The notes under the pieces are model-generated. The model worked only from the letters and a program-made list of their open reading frames with translations, did no database searches and had not been told where the DNA came from. Shown one piece after another: positions 26,444 through 36,179 of a stretch of 64,000 nt of DNA. This DNA is from Tritrichomonas musculus (Eukaryota > Parabasalia > Tritrichomonadida > Tritrichomonadidae): assembly GCA_039105265.1 (NCBI GenBank), contig JAPFFF010000007.1:4588001-4652000 (forward strand), in the 5' to 3' direction. The translations under genes and the position numbers were made by a program. Each line of letters starts with the position of its first letter. Positions within the stretch are counted from its first letter, which is position 1.

Positions 26444-29215
26444 ATGTTCACGATAGAACAAGCGGGTACTATAAAAAAAGTAAATACAATTGATGAATTG
26501 ATAATAGAATATATTAAGAAATATGCTTGCCAATGCAATAACGGAAATAATTTAGGGTCAAGCTTGAATACTGAGGAATTGAAAGAATTATTAAAACCAT
26601 ATGCGAAGCTTACGAATCTTGATGAATATGCAAAGCTTACGAGCTTAAGCGAGTACGCTAAAGCGCAGGACTTACAGTCTTACGCGAAAACAACTGATTT
26701 ATTCGATTATTTGAAAACAGAGGAATTCAATAAAGAATTATTAAAGTATGCTAGTAGTGAAGAAATTGAAAACGCTGTTAATACATTACGTGATTACGTT
26801 GTTAACAACTTTGCATTATCAACTGACATACCTGAAATACCTACAGATTTGGTTAATGAATCTGCTTTATCAACTGCTTTGGAACCATATGCAAAGCTTA
26901 CGAACTTAAGTGAGTACACAAAGACTCAGGACTTGCCAGATATGACATTGTATGCAAAAAAAGAAGACATTCCAGAACCTGTTGATTTATCAAATTATGC
27001 TTTGACAACAGATATGACCCTTGCTATTGAGCAAGTGAAAAGCGAAATTCCAGAAATTATTGAGGGGCAAACAACTATTCAATTCAAAATCGTCAATAAT
27101 ACAATTCCTGATTTAGATTACAACACATATCATGAACTGATTGAGCAATATGGGTTGGATATTGTATCATCAGACAATTTCTATACGGCCCATTATGTTC
27201 ACGCAGACTATTCGTACAATGACGATGATGATAATCAACCCTCTCAGATACTGCGTATCGACGGAAGTAGTTCTGGTCTTTGGATACTGTATCACAGCCA
27301 TGAATTAATCAATCCAGGAACTGGTGATACACCAGAAATATTATCATGTTCAATAACCAAAACTATCGAACCAACAAACAAAAACATTTATTCGGCAAGA
27401 TATGTGTCAAACAATTATGCATTGAAAACAGATATCCCAGAACCAGTTGACTTGACACCATATTATTCTAGTGCACAAGCTGATGAGAAGTTTGTTGATG
27501 AAGATGAATTGGCTTATGAATTAGATAAGTATGCATTGAAAACAGATATACCAACAATTCCATCTGATTTGGTTAATGAATCTGCATTGAATACTGCATT
27601 ATACGGAACTGAATTGAATATTGAATATCCAGCAAAATTATATGACGGTGCATATATTACACCTCAGCTACCAAATGCTGACGTTCATTTGATATTTGAT
27701 GTTAATTGGGGTGATAATCAAGATGATGATATAGTGCATATTGATGTAATATTTAAACCAAATGGTTCTACTAGCACTTATGACAGCATGGACAGGTATG
27801 ATAGCAATGGCAAACGCATTGATAGAATAATATGGCGTTATGATGATGGACAAATTGTATATGTATCATATATTGCAGCACATAGAAATAATAATCCAAT
27901 AGCATACAATTTCATTAGAGCTCAAATCGAATCGCCATTCATTAAAACCGCAAATGTTGCTGATGAGAATCCAGAACGAATCACAATTCAATGTACACAG
28001 AATGATAGCGGTTGTGCAATCCCAGATGAATATATAAGAAGAGTATTAACAACCAAAAATATTCTCGTGAAGTTCAAACGAAATGCCGATGATGCGACAT
28101 ATGAAGAAGCTGAATACGAATATTCTGGACGAAAGAGTGCAAATCTCATATACAAATCAACCAGCGGAGAGTCAAGTGAATTGATAGATATTCGTGTAGC
28201 TACACGTATTGTTTCATTGAGAGCTGAGGATGATACACTAACCAATATTTATGATGCAACTATCACATTAATCAGCATCCGACCTGTGAATGATGATATG
28301 ATTACTTCGGTGAAATATGTGAATGATAACTTTGCACTGAAGTCAAACGTCATAACAGAAGAACAACTAATAAAAAAATGTGCTATTGATTGCGGACCGA
28401 TTACAGAGGGCGGTGAAATATCAATTCATTATCTAAAACTTGAAGATAAGGTAATTAAACTGGAATATATAGTAGGTGATTATGCGCTATGTTTGGAAAT
28501 AAGAATATTATTCTATGATACAACTGGAAATCCTCATAACATTGTTCTTGTATTACATCAAAGAACTGTGTATTTCGACAATTTCAAATTCCCATTCTAT
28601 TATGAAGACACTGTTGATATAACATCAGGAAGACCCCTGACATATAATTTCCCAATAGGCGGATATTCTTGGACAACTACTCAGGAATTATTAGATGCTA
28701 AACAAATATATTCAAGATGCATCATGTCCCGAGGTTATTTAGCAAAATATAAGGGTGTGATGTACGGTACATCAAACACAACAATCACTCATTACTCCCC
28801 AATCGAGTCATCAATGAACTCTATTAATGATTTCGTTATTGGAGCTCCAGTATATATGACTGGTAAGGTTTATAAACATGTTGGTGATGAATGGAAACCA
28901 TCAACAGCAGATGATACAACTGATTGTATTTGTAGTGTCAAAACATCAGGAACATGGAAGGAGTATGTTGGTATATGTGTGAGAATCGATGACAAAAATA
29001 AATGTATCACATTTAGTTCACATGGTGATTATCTTTTGAAAGTTAATGATTCTTCATGTTATTCAATCGGGGATGAAGTGTTTATAGATAATGAAGACAA
29101 TAAGTTGAAAGTTCTTTCAGGAGAGACAGCAATAACATCAAAAATAAAACGCATGACTGTCGGAATCATAACTGCAATAATAGATAATAAAACACTTGCA
29201 TGCTTTAAGGCATAA
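26444..29215 (+). CDS. Fibre-like / receptor-binding protein
   Basis: 923 residues from ATG 26444; an ATG at 26420 would overlap the divergent gene. The first 230 residues hold repeats of a short unit like LTNLDEYAKLTSLSEYAK plus LSTDIPEIP-type spacers, the style of trimeric tail-fibre stalks. Several beta-rich domains follow, punctuated by recurring SARYVSNNYALKTDIP-type joints. The C-terminal 200 residues (GAPVYMTGKVYKH, SVKTSGTWKEYVGICV) look like a beta-barrel knob. Likely mediates attachment of Mav1 particles; this is inference from repeat architecture. Confidence 0.7.
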   Translation: MFTIEQAGTIKKVNTIDELIIEYIKKYACQCNNGNNLGSSLNTEELKELLKPYAKLTNLDEYAKLTSLSEYAKAQDLQSYAKTTDLFDYLKTEEFNKELLKYASSEEIENAVNTLRDYVVNNFALSTDIPEIPTDLVNESALSTALEPYAKLTNLSEYTKTQDLPDMTLYAKKEDIPEPVDLSNYALTTDMTLAIEQVKSEIPEIIEGQTTIQFKIVNNTIPDLDYNTYHELIEQYGLDIVSSDNFYTAHYVHADYSYNDDDDNQPSQILRIDGSSSGLWILYHSHELINPGTGDTPEILSCSITKTIEPTNKNIYSARYVSNNYALKTDIPEPVDLTPYYSSAQADEKFVDEDELAYELDKYALKTDIPTIPSDLVNESALNTALYGTELNIEYPAKLYDGAYITPQLPNADVHLIFDVNWGDNQDDDIVHIDVIFKPNGSTSTYDSMDRYDSNGKRIDRIIWRYDDGQIVYVSYIAAHRNNNPIAYNFIRAQIESPFIKTANVADENPERITIQCTQNDSGCAIPDEYIRRVLTTKNILVKFKRNADDATYEEAEYEYSGRKSANLIYKSTSGESSELIDIRVATRIVSLRAEDDTLTNIYDATITLISIRPVNDDMITSVKYVNDNFALKSNVITEEQLIKKCAIDCGPITEGGEISIHYLKLEDKVIKLEYIVGDYALCLEIRILFYDTTGNPHNIVLVLHQRTVYFDNFKFPFYYEDTVDITSGRPLTYNFPIGGYSWTTTQELLDAKQIYSRCIMSRGYLAKYKGVMYGTSNTTITHYSPIESSMNSINDFVIGAPVYMTGKVYKHVGDEWKPSTADDTTDCICSVKTSGTWKEYVGICVRIDDKNKCITFSSHGDYLLKVNDSSCYSIGDEVFIDNEDNKLKVLSGETAITSKIKRMTVGIITAIIDNKTLACFKA

Positions 29216-29240
29216 ATAGTATAAAAAAAATTTTTTTAGC

Positions 29241-29645
29241 TTAATTGTTGGATGAGATTATTTGAATCAGCTTTCCCGTCATGTATAACGATAAATTGAT
29301 ATTTAATTGTTCACGAATTAGATTCTGAAGGAATTGAATTCGATTAGACCTTGGTTGATTCATAATTGTTTCTTTATGGTCAGAAGCAAATTGAAGAACT
29401 TGGTCTCTCTGTTCATCATTTAAAAACTTCGATTTGTTTAATGGAAATGAGCGATTTGTTCTTCTTCGTATAGGATTTAATTCATTTGATTCGGCTGAAG
29501 GTTCGGCACTTTGTGCCTCAGCCGAGCTTTGCTCGGATTCAATTTGTGTTTCATTTGGTTGTTCAGTTGATATATTATTTAATTGTTCGAATTCGGTTTT
29601 CAAAGCAAGTAATTCAGAAATGATATGGTCGATGCGTTGTTGCAT
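29241..29645 (-). CDS. Mav1 hypothetical protein with hairpin-encoded insert
   Basis: 134 residues from the Met at 29645. Short coiled coil (MQQRIDHIISELLALKTEFE), then a low-complexity SAEAQSAEPSAE segment encoded by two hairpins (GGCAC/GTGCC with loop TTT at 29505..29517; CCGAGC/GCTCGG with loop TTT at 29522..29536). A basic folded C-terminus (RTNRSFPLNKSKFLNDEQRD) follows. No family known. It starts close to the right terminal repeat. Confidence 0.55.
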   Translation of the reverse strand: MQQRIDHIISELLALKTEFEQLNNISTEQPNETQIESEQSSAEAQSAEPSAESNELNPIRRRTNRSFPLNKSKFLNDEQRDQVLQFASDHKETIMNQPRSNRIQFLQNLIREQLNINLSLYMTGKLIQIISSNN

Positions 29646-29682
29646 TTTTAAATAAGATAAAAAAAACAAATTCTTAATTTAA

Positions 29683-29946
29683 AATTTTATAACTTGTTCT
29701 CAGATTCATTCTGGAGCCCTTATTTAAATTTTAAATCCCGAATTAACTTTGAAATAAATTTTAAAATGAGTGTTTAGCGCTTTATGACAGGCCTTGTTCT
29801 ACAACAGATTATGGAGGCTAATTAAAATTTAAACCCTGTGGATAAGTTTTTCGTTAATTTTCAAAATGAGGTTTTGAGCTTGGTTCCTGGTATTGGGAGA
29901 CCTAGAAAAATTATTCGACCACCAATACGAACATACATATACTACT
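29683..29946 (-). repeat. Mav1 right terminal inverted repeat
   Basis: Reverse complement of 7493..7756, same length, no clear mismatch on reading. Followed by the duplicated ATGAAT at 29947..29952. It creates an open frame running into the Mav2 polymerase fragment, which is incidental. Confidence 0.9.
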
Positions 29947-31618
29947 ATGAATTCGAAAAATCAAATCTCAAGAAAATTGAACAAAAAGAAATTCATGATA
30001 AATCACATTTACTTGAATATTACATTCCTGAAAACGAAGAATTATATGAATATCTTGATAAATTCAATCATAAATTTAAATCAAAACACAATGATTATCT
30101 TATGATTAATGAACCACATGATTTTGATAAAGCAGTTGAGGTTTGGGATTATTATACCAAATATGATAAAGATTATGTTGATAAAGAGGAATACAATGGC
30201 TCCCCAATTGTTATTTATTATTTCAATCAAATCTCATCATTAAATCAAATCTTCGAATCATTGCAACAAGTATTTGATAGAGAACTAAAACCATTCAAAA
30301 TTCATTTCCAATTATCTGGTGTATTTGAAACTCCTGTTCATGATTTGGAGAATGAAGAAAAGGACCATTTCGAATATGAAGCACGAAATATTAATTGGAA
30401 AAATTATCAATCTACAATTCCTATAATAATATCATCATTACAGGACCTTGATTATGTTAAAATGTATATTGAATCGAATCTCAATTCATATGAAACATCA
30501 ACTTCATCAACTAAATTAACAATCGTTGGTTCAATTTCATTTACTGTCTCACGAATGCGAAAGGTTACTGGACATATTAAAGATTTACCAATTGAATTTT
30601 TAAGAAGTGAATGCATTATTGCTGACAATGAAGATGATAAATTATGTTTCTACCGATTTTTAGCAATCTGTTTGAGTGATATCATAATTGTAAATAATGT
30701 TGAAATACATAAACTTGCATATACTCAAAAATATCAAATAAAGGAACGAACTAAGGTTGCTAAAAAAATACTTCACAAAGAACATAATATTGAATATAAC
30801 ACCAAAATTCCATCAAAAGGATTAAATATTCTCAAAGAATTCATAGGAGTAACGATGGAACAAATGGAAGAATTGGCTAAAAAGCATCATCTAAATATCA
30901 ATATTTATGAGTTCACTAAAACTGATAATTCTTCATATTATGACTTATCTGAACAATGGTTTTTCGATAAATCTTATCCAACTCATTCTGCATTACTTTT
31001 CTCGAAAGACCAAATTATTCATATCATGTATATTAAGAATCCTGAAAAACTAACTCAAATACATATTTGTCCAAAATGTCATTCATACACTCATCGTGGA
31101 CCTAAAAATATGTTTAGATTTGAATCTCATGTCAAACATTGTGATGGTGTCTTCAAGAAGAACTTTATTCCAAACAAGGAACCACTTCCATTCTGTCCAC
31201 ATATCTTAAACAATCCAGTTTATGAATATTGTTTGGCATATGATTTAGAATGGAAACCTAACATTTATTATATGACATACGATTTTGAAACGATGGAACA
31301 ATCAGTTAACAAATCGATTTCTGATTCAACTGTAATCAATTCACGATTAATACCTCTTTCAGTTGCTTCATGTGTTAAATTATCTTCAGGATTAATTACT
31401 AAACATTTCTCATTAAAGGATTCTGAAGAGTTTATTCCAGAATGGATTTCATGGTTGTTCGAACAATCGATGGAAGTACTGAATGATAAAATTAAATATG
31501 ACAAATCATTTCTCCCTGCTGATAAAATTTATGATATTGATACAAATATTTATACCATAACCGTTTTCGGATTTAATTCCTCAAGATTTGATTCTAATAT
31601 GTTCAAGAAATATCTTAA
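29947..31618 (+). pseudogene. polB: Mav2 DNA polymerase B, middle fragment
   Basis: Continues the frame of 6892..7492 after the Mav1 insertion. It covers the region equivalent to Mav1 polymerase residues about 240-788: the possible Cys/His protease-like region (DDKLCFYRFLA, THSALLF), the CPKC zinc-finger-like motif, and exonuclease motifs I (YDFETME) and II (NSSRFDSNMF). Most blocks match Mav1 closely; others (around 30340-30440) differ. It stops where R2 begins, so the HNH insert and all polymerase motifs are lost. Confidence 0.85.
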
Positions 31619-31946
31619 TCATAAAGGGTCCCAACGAAAAGTGCGAAACGAAGTTCTGCGGTAATAATTTAATAAATAATTTTATAAATTAATTTAGCCA
31701 ATCCAAACGTAGTTTGGCTGAGGAACAGCCCTTCGGGCCTGAGGCACTTTGTGCCGAACAAAGTTCCGAATCTGTTTGTACAATCTGTTAGAAAATCGAT
31801 TATACAAGCCAATTAGCAAATCGATTATACAAACCAATTAACAATCGAATTACCAAACGAATTAACAAATCTAATTAGCAAATCGATTAACAAACGAATT
31901 AATAAAATTATTAATAAAATTATGTTTAAAAAGCGATTTGTAAAAC
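31619..31946 (+). repeat. R2 left inverted repeat with hairpins and iterons
   Basis: Three parts: an outer AT-rich segment; hairpins CCAAAC/GTTTGG with loop GTA (31703..31717), GCCC/GGGC, GGCAC/GTGCC (31743..31755) and GAAC/GTTC; then a direct-repeat array to about 31920. The Rep-like gene begins at 31922 inside the repeat. It has 25 bp more than the right copy, the length of two array units. Confidence 0.85.
31793..31920 (+). promoter_or_regulatory. Iteron-like array, candidate R2 origin
   Basis: About ten consecutive 12-13 bp units of the form AAATCGATTAAC or AAACGAATTAAC, directly before the Rep-like ATG. The mirror copy lies at about 35902..36006. Tandem iterons beside a Rep gene are the classic layout of Rep-controlled replication origins. 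The array is visible; origin function is inferred. Confidence 0.6.
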
Positions 31947-34618
31947 GATTCCGCATTTTTATCCAAACGAAATCCATGCAAAACGAAAACTGCGGTATAA
32001 AAGAATTCGATTATCGATTTAAAGAATCTAAGCCAACAATTACGCTTCCAATTAATTACTTCTCTGTTAAATCCAAAACCAAACCAGAAACCTTACTTTA
32101 CAACATTAATGTCCAAGTTAACTCTTGCGATACTTCCAACATCGATTTTACATCTGGTGGCACAAATAATAATACATTTAAACCTCTATCCAAACGCTTC
32201 TGCGATAATATTATCTTATATTTCGAATTACCTAAAGAAAAGATTAACAACAATAAGGTATTGCAAGAATATGTAAACAAAGCAGATAAAACAAATTCTA
32301 AAGAATCTATTGGCTAATCCTAGCTTCGCTCGCTCGGGACACGAAGTGTCGAATCCAAACAAAGTTTGGATGATGAACGGCCCTTCGGGCCTGAGGCACT
32401 TTGTGCCGAAGCTTGTTCCGAATCTGTTAACAGTAGTACAGAAACAACAGATAACACAGATTCCGATACATGGATAAACAAACTTCTTAAAGAAATTGCA
32501 CCATTCCTTGCCGAAAATACTGAGAAGATTAAACGAATCTTTAATACATTGGGTATCTCGATTAACAAAACACATATTAAGCCAACTCGTCCAGCATACG
32601 AAAACAATACAATTCGACAATATATTAAGGTCTCTTTACCAGATATCGATATCGAATTAATTTACAATCTAATTACTAATGCAACTGTAATCGATGTTCT
32701 AAACAAAGAAGGAATATTTATACACGATATCGATTTTACACAAGACTTCCAAGGCGTTATTAACAAAGAATCTGTTATAAATTATTTGTTGCAACAGCCT
32801 AATTTCCGAATGCAAGGAGACCAAATAGAGGAAATAGAATTTCCAGAAGAAACATGTACCATATTATCTAACGATTGCTTTGTTGGAAAAAATTGTTTAA
32901 CATTTATTACGAAATCTAATTATGGAACAGTTCGATATAAATTCTACAACAAATTTGTCCAGTCTATCGAATCTCCTTCTGTTCGAGGTAAGGTCGGAAA
33001 CCATTATTCGGATTGGATAGATAATCCAGAACAAATATTAAGAGAAAGTATCTCTAAATGTGTCGAAACAGGTTTATTACGCTTAGAGATAACATTCTAT
33101 ATCCAAAATTGTGCTGTAACACAAGATTATATAAATAAACATCTCGATTATCTTACAAACTTACTTCCACCTAACTTGTTATATTACAATAGTATTCCAA
33201 ACCAATGGAAACTTATCCAATCTGCTATTAAATATAATTTATTAATTCTGGATTTAGATAACAATCTTGGTTTGTACTCCTATTCGATAAACAAATGTAC
33301 CAAAAAAATTAATGGTTTCTTTATTAAAGACATCTCGACAAACAAGATTAGCAATCTAATTAAACTATATTCGTTTAACACTCCGATTATTGTTCTATCT
33401 ATTAGAAGAAGTTTCAATAATCTATTAATCCAACAAACAACTTTGGAAAAGAAATTAACAAATAATGTCGATAAACGATTTGTAATGGAAGAATTAGAAA
33501 CTTATCTTACAACTGGCTCTAAATACTTCTTTCCAAAGAAATCGTTAAACGCAAATCCAGAAACTACTGGGCTAATCGATTCTCCAATCGTTCGTCTCCG
33601 AACACAACGTTCCAAATGTATTGGTAAACTTATTACAGGGCACGTTCCTATAATCTTACGAGAAATCGATAACATTCCATTAGAGTTTCCAAACGATAAA
33701 GTAACAACGATTGCAAAAAAATATAAAGAAGAACAATCGGAGAAACTATTTATCGAATCTAATAAAGACCTAATCGAAACTCTAAACAAAGAAAATAATA
33801 AAACTAAAGAATCTGCTGCACAAGAACAACTGGAACTAATACGTAAAAGAGAAGAACTATTGGCAATAAAAGAGAAGGAAGCCAAACTTCTAAACCACAT
33901 TATAGAATCGTTCGACATCCCACATTCCAATAAAAAGAAGCTAATCGAATTACCAGATAAAGCACATTTGTATATCTATGCTATTAAATTTATTACAACC
34001 AAGTATGGGAATACAGTACTTATCGCAACCAGCACCCAAACATCGATTTCAACAGAATCCCCATTAGATGTATATTGGGGCGTTAAGAGTATACTGGATT
34101 ACACAAATTTACATAAAGAAATGTGGCAAATATTAGATTATAATATGTATGGTTCTGCTTTCGGGAGGCCAATTATGGAAATCGAGAAGGATGGCTTCTA
34201 TTACAACAAGAGTCGAAACAAATGCGCTCTAATTAATGTTGTAGATTGTAAAGAAACAAGTGGAGAAGCATTTGTACACTCCGAATTAACAGAAATTACG
34301 ATAAAGAGAATATTAATGGAGGAATTACCAGAAAACGAATTTCTATTAAAACACACATATATTAACACTAAATCGGATAAAATAGACAATCTTGTTAAGG
34401 AAGGAGATGTTATCGAAGTATTTAATACATTCTCTTATCGCAATAGTAATCTAATAGAATTTAAAATAAGGGGTAAGGAGGATATTATATCTGCTAAGAG
34501 TAACAAGTTTCTAGACGATATTATCGTTGGGAAAGAGAATATATTCTCTGTTGTAGCTGGTATAGTTAAGACACATCCTGTTTCCAAACGGAAATGTATT
34601 TCGTTTAAAGGAGCTTAA
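31922..34618 (+). pseudogene. R2 Rep-like/accessory fusion gene with two in-frame stops
   Basis: Reads 131 residues from ATG 31922, meets TAA (32315..32317) and TAG (32321..32323), then continues in the same frame to 34618. The N-terminal piece and the first part of the long piece align with the intact R1 Rep-like protein; R1 has no insertion at this point. The stops and the next 100 bp are a cluster of hairpins, so a hairpin insertion probably broke the gene. Conserved blocks: HDIDFTQDFQGVI, GKNCLTF, RYKFYNKF, QSIESPSVRGK, GLLRLEITFY. A coiled coil (about 33710-33900) leads to the accessory domain (YGSAFGRPIMEI, VVAGIVKTHP), separate in R1. An ATG at 32366 could allow a truncated product. 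Confidence 0.7.
32321..32428. repeat. Hairpin cluster inside the R2 Rep-like gene
   Basis: Consecutive hairpins: GACAC/GTGTC with loop GAA (32338..32350), TCCAAAC/GTTTGGA with loop AAA (32354..32370), GGCCC/GGGCC with loop TTC (32379..32391), GGCAC/GTGCC with loop TTT (32395..32407). The last part, through CCGAATCTGTT, closely matches the same module in the R2 terminal repeats. The equivalent R1 gene lacks it. Confidence 0.85.
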
Positions 34619-34677
34619 TTAGAATTAATTTTCGATAATTAATTTTAAAGATAAAGATATTTTTTTATATGTAACTA

Positions 34678-34971
34678 ATGGGGAACGTTTGTAAATATAA
34701 TTTGGAGCACATGGACGATATCTGCAAATACGCAAGATACACTAAATACGAGCAATTTGGTATTGTTGTAATCGATTTTATAAATCGAGATGTTATCGCT
34801 TGTTATACTAAAGAGACTGGTGTAATACTACTTTACAAAACAAAACAAGACAATTGTTCTAAAAAAACATTTCCAAAAGGATATCTTGGTAAATATAAGA
34901 CAATCTATTACAATCCATCTTACAATACAGATGGAATATTAATGTCGACATCTTGTTTTGGCATAAATTAA
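34678..34971 (+). CDS. R2 small protein, homologue of the split R1 gene
   Basis: 97 residues. The C-terminal half (TFPKG, GKYKTIYYN, DGILMSTS) aligns with the 86-residue R1 protein split by Mav2. Conservation between two elements, in opposite orientations relative to Rep, supports a real gene. Function unknown; predicted beta-rich. Confidence 0.6.
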   Translation: MGNVCKYNLEHMDDICKYARYTKYEQFGIVVIDFINRDVIACYTKETGVILLYKTKQDNCSKKTFPKGYLGKYKTIYYNPSYNTDGILMSTSCFGIN

Positions 34972-35043
34972 CGCAAATAAGTGTATAACACATTTATTAC
35001 ATAAACCATTACATTATGCATTTTTTTGTTCCCAAATATCGAT

Positions 35044-35349
35044 ATGGAAAGCTATTTCGACGCAGTCGGAGGAGCAGAAAGCGATTCTTATAATTATTCG
35101 GACCACGTAGACGGCGAATATACAGACAATAACGATTTATGGCAAGATTGTGTAGAAAATATGCTTCGAAACATATTGGAGAAACAAATTAATAAGCTTA
35201 TCGAGGGTAATCTACCTAAAGAGATAATGGAGCAGCTACTTGTTTTAAAAGAGAATTTTAAAAGAAAAGTTTGCACACAAGATTTAGAAGAAAGACTGTA
35301 CAACATTTGTAAACAAATTTGCAAGCTAGATGCACAATATTATTCTTAA
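35044..35349 (+). CDS. R2 small acidic protein
   Basis: 101 residues from ATG 35044; the longer frame would need a TTG start. Acidic N-terminus (YFDAVGGAESDSYNYSDHVD), then helical segments with heptad spacing (ENMLRNILEKQINKLIEGNL) and a Cys-containing C-terminal helix (LYNICKQICKLDAQYY). No family recognised; a small helical regulator or adaptor is possible. Confidence 0.5.
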   Translation: MESYFDAVGGAESDSYNYSDHVDGEYTDNNDLWQDCVENMLRNILEKQINKLIEGNLPKEIMEQLLVLKENFKRKVCTQDLEERLYNICKQICKLDAQYYS

Positions 35350-35383
35350 ATAAGTTATTATATAAGTGTTTTTTTATAACCAA

Positions 35384-35857
35384 ATGGATGCTGCGAGCCC
35401 TCGCTACCTCCGACAAGCGGAGGATAAAATGGAAGAACAAATGGAACAACAACAAACGGAGGAAGAATTAAATAACAAAAATTTACAAAACAATATTACA
35501 GAAGAAGAATTTCGAGATGCACTTAACAAAATTGGTGCTTACAGAACAAATATGTCCCAAAAAAGAAGAGCTAATTGGAACGCTTATATGCGAAAATACA
35601 ATGCAAGAAAGAAAGCGGAACGCGAACAAAAAGAGAAGGAAATAAGTCTGCAATTTAATAAATCTTATAAATCTTACGATAAAGAGGATGTTAATAAATG
35701 TTTATCGGACTGTATTCGTGTTCTAACATCGATTCTAAACAGAAATATAGAACGTATACCGCAATATCGAATAGACCAAATTAATAAAGAAGCAAATAAT
35801 CGAGATATGTTAGACTATATAAATGCACTAATGGATACTGTAAAGAAATTATTGTAA
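35384..35857 (+). CDS. R2 helical basic protein
   Basis: 157 residues from ATG 35384; the upstream extension would need a GTG start. The first 12 residues are encoded by a hairpin (CCTCCG/CGGAGG with loop ACAAG, 35407..35423) also found reverse-complemented in the Mav1 849-residue gene (26060..26076). The middle is highly basic and helical (MSQKRRANWNAYMRKYNARK), suggesting nucleic-acid binding. The C-terminus is helical (CLSDCIRVLTSILNRN). Ends 20 bp before the right inverted repeat. Function unknown. Confidence 0.55.
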   Translation: MDAASPRYLRQAEDKMEEQMEQQQTEEELNNKNLQNNITEEEFRDALNKIGAYRTNMSQKRRANWNAYMRKYNARKKAEREQKEKEISLQFNKSYKSYDKEDVNKCLSDCIRVLTSILNRNIERIPQYRIDQINKEANNRDMLDYINALMDTVKKLL

Positions 35858-35876
35858 ACAACTTTCTTTTTTTAGA

Positions 35877-36179
35877 GTTTTACAAATCGCTTTTTAAACA
35901 TAATTTTATTAATAATTTTATTAATTCGTTTGTTAATCGATTTGCTAATTAGATTTGTTAATTCGTTTGGTAATTCGATTGTTAATTGGTTTGTATAATC
36001 GATTTTCTAACAGATTGTACAAACAGATTCGGAACTTTGTTCGGCACAAAGTGCCTCAGGCCCGAAGGGCTGTTCCTCAGCCAAACTGCGTTTGGATTGG
36101 CTAAATTAATTTATAAAATTATTTATTAAATTATTACCGCAGAACTTCGTTTCGCACTTTTCGTTGGGACCCTTTATGA
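35877..36179 (-). repeat. R2 right inverted repeat
   Basis: Reverse complement of the left repeat apart from one substitution and the absence of 25 bp. It includes the hairpin module and a shorter iteron array (about 35902..36006). It joins the outer Mav2 terminal repeat directly. Confidence 0.85.

Larger units (their letters stand above)
7493..29946 (+). mobile_element. Mav1: apparently complete Maverick/Polinton (22.45 kb)
   Basis: Bounded by 264-bp terminal inverted repeats that I read as identical or nearly so, and by ATGAAT duplications. It encodes about 19 proteins, including protein-primed DNA polymerase B, packaging ATPase, major capsid protein and retroviral-type integrase, the defining Maverick set. 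The main genes lack obvious disruptions. Near-identical termini and intact genes suggest a recent insertion that could be active. No separate adenain/Ulp1-type protease gene was seen. Confidence 0.92.
31619..36179 (+). mobile_element. R2: 4.6-kb Rep/iteron element with long inverted repeats
   Basis: Bounded by inverted repeats of 328 bp (31619..31946) and 303 bp (35877..36179), which differ by one base and a 25-bp indel. It contains a Rep-like/accessory fusion gene (with in-frame stops) and three small genes, all on the + strand. It joins Mav2 polymerase on the left and Mav2 terminal repeat on the right. At both junctions the sequence CATAAAG followed by GGTCCC is seen in mirror orientation, so there is no ordinary target duplication. 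I know of no described family with this gene set. Confidence 0.75.

Noticed and set aside
29838-29946. N-terminal part of the 608-codon frame at 29838
   Set aside because: It translates the Mav1 terminal repeat; the polymerase fragment begins after the target duplication.
35026-35383. TTG and GTG starts for two R2 genes
   Set aside because: Eukaryotic genes should start at ATG; in-frame ATGs at 35044 and 35384 are close by.
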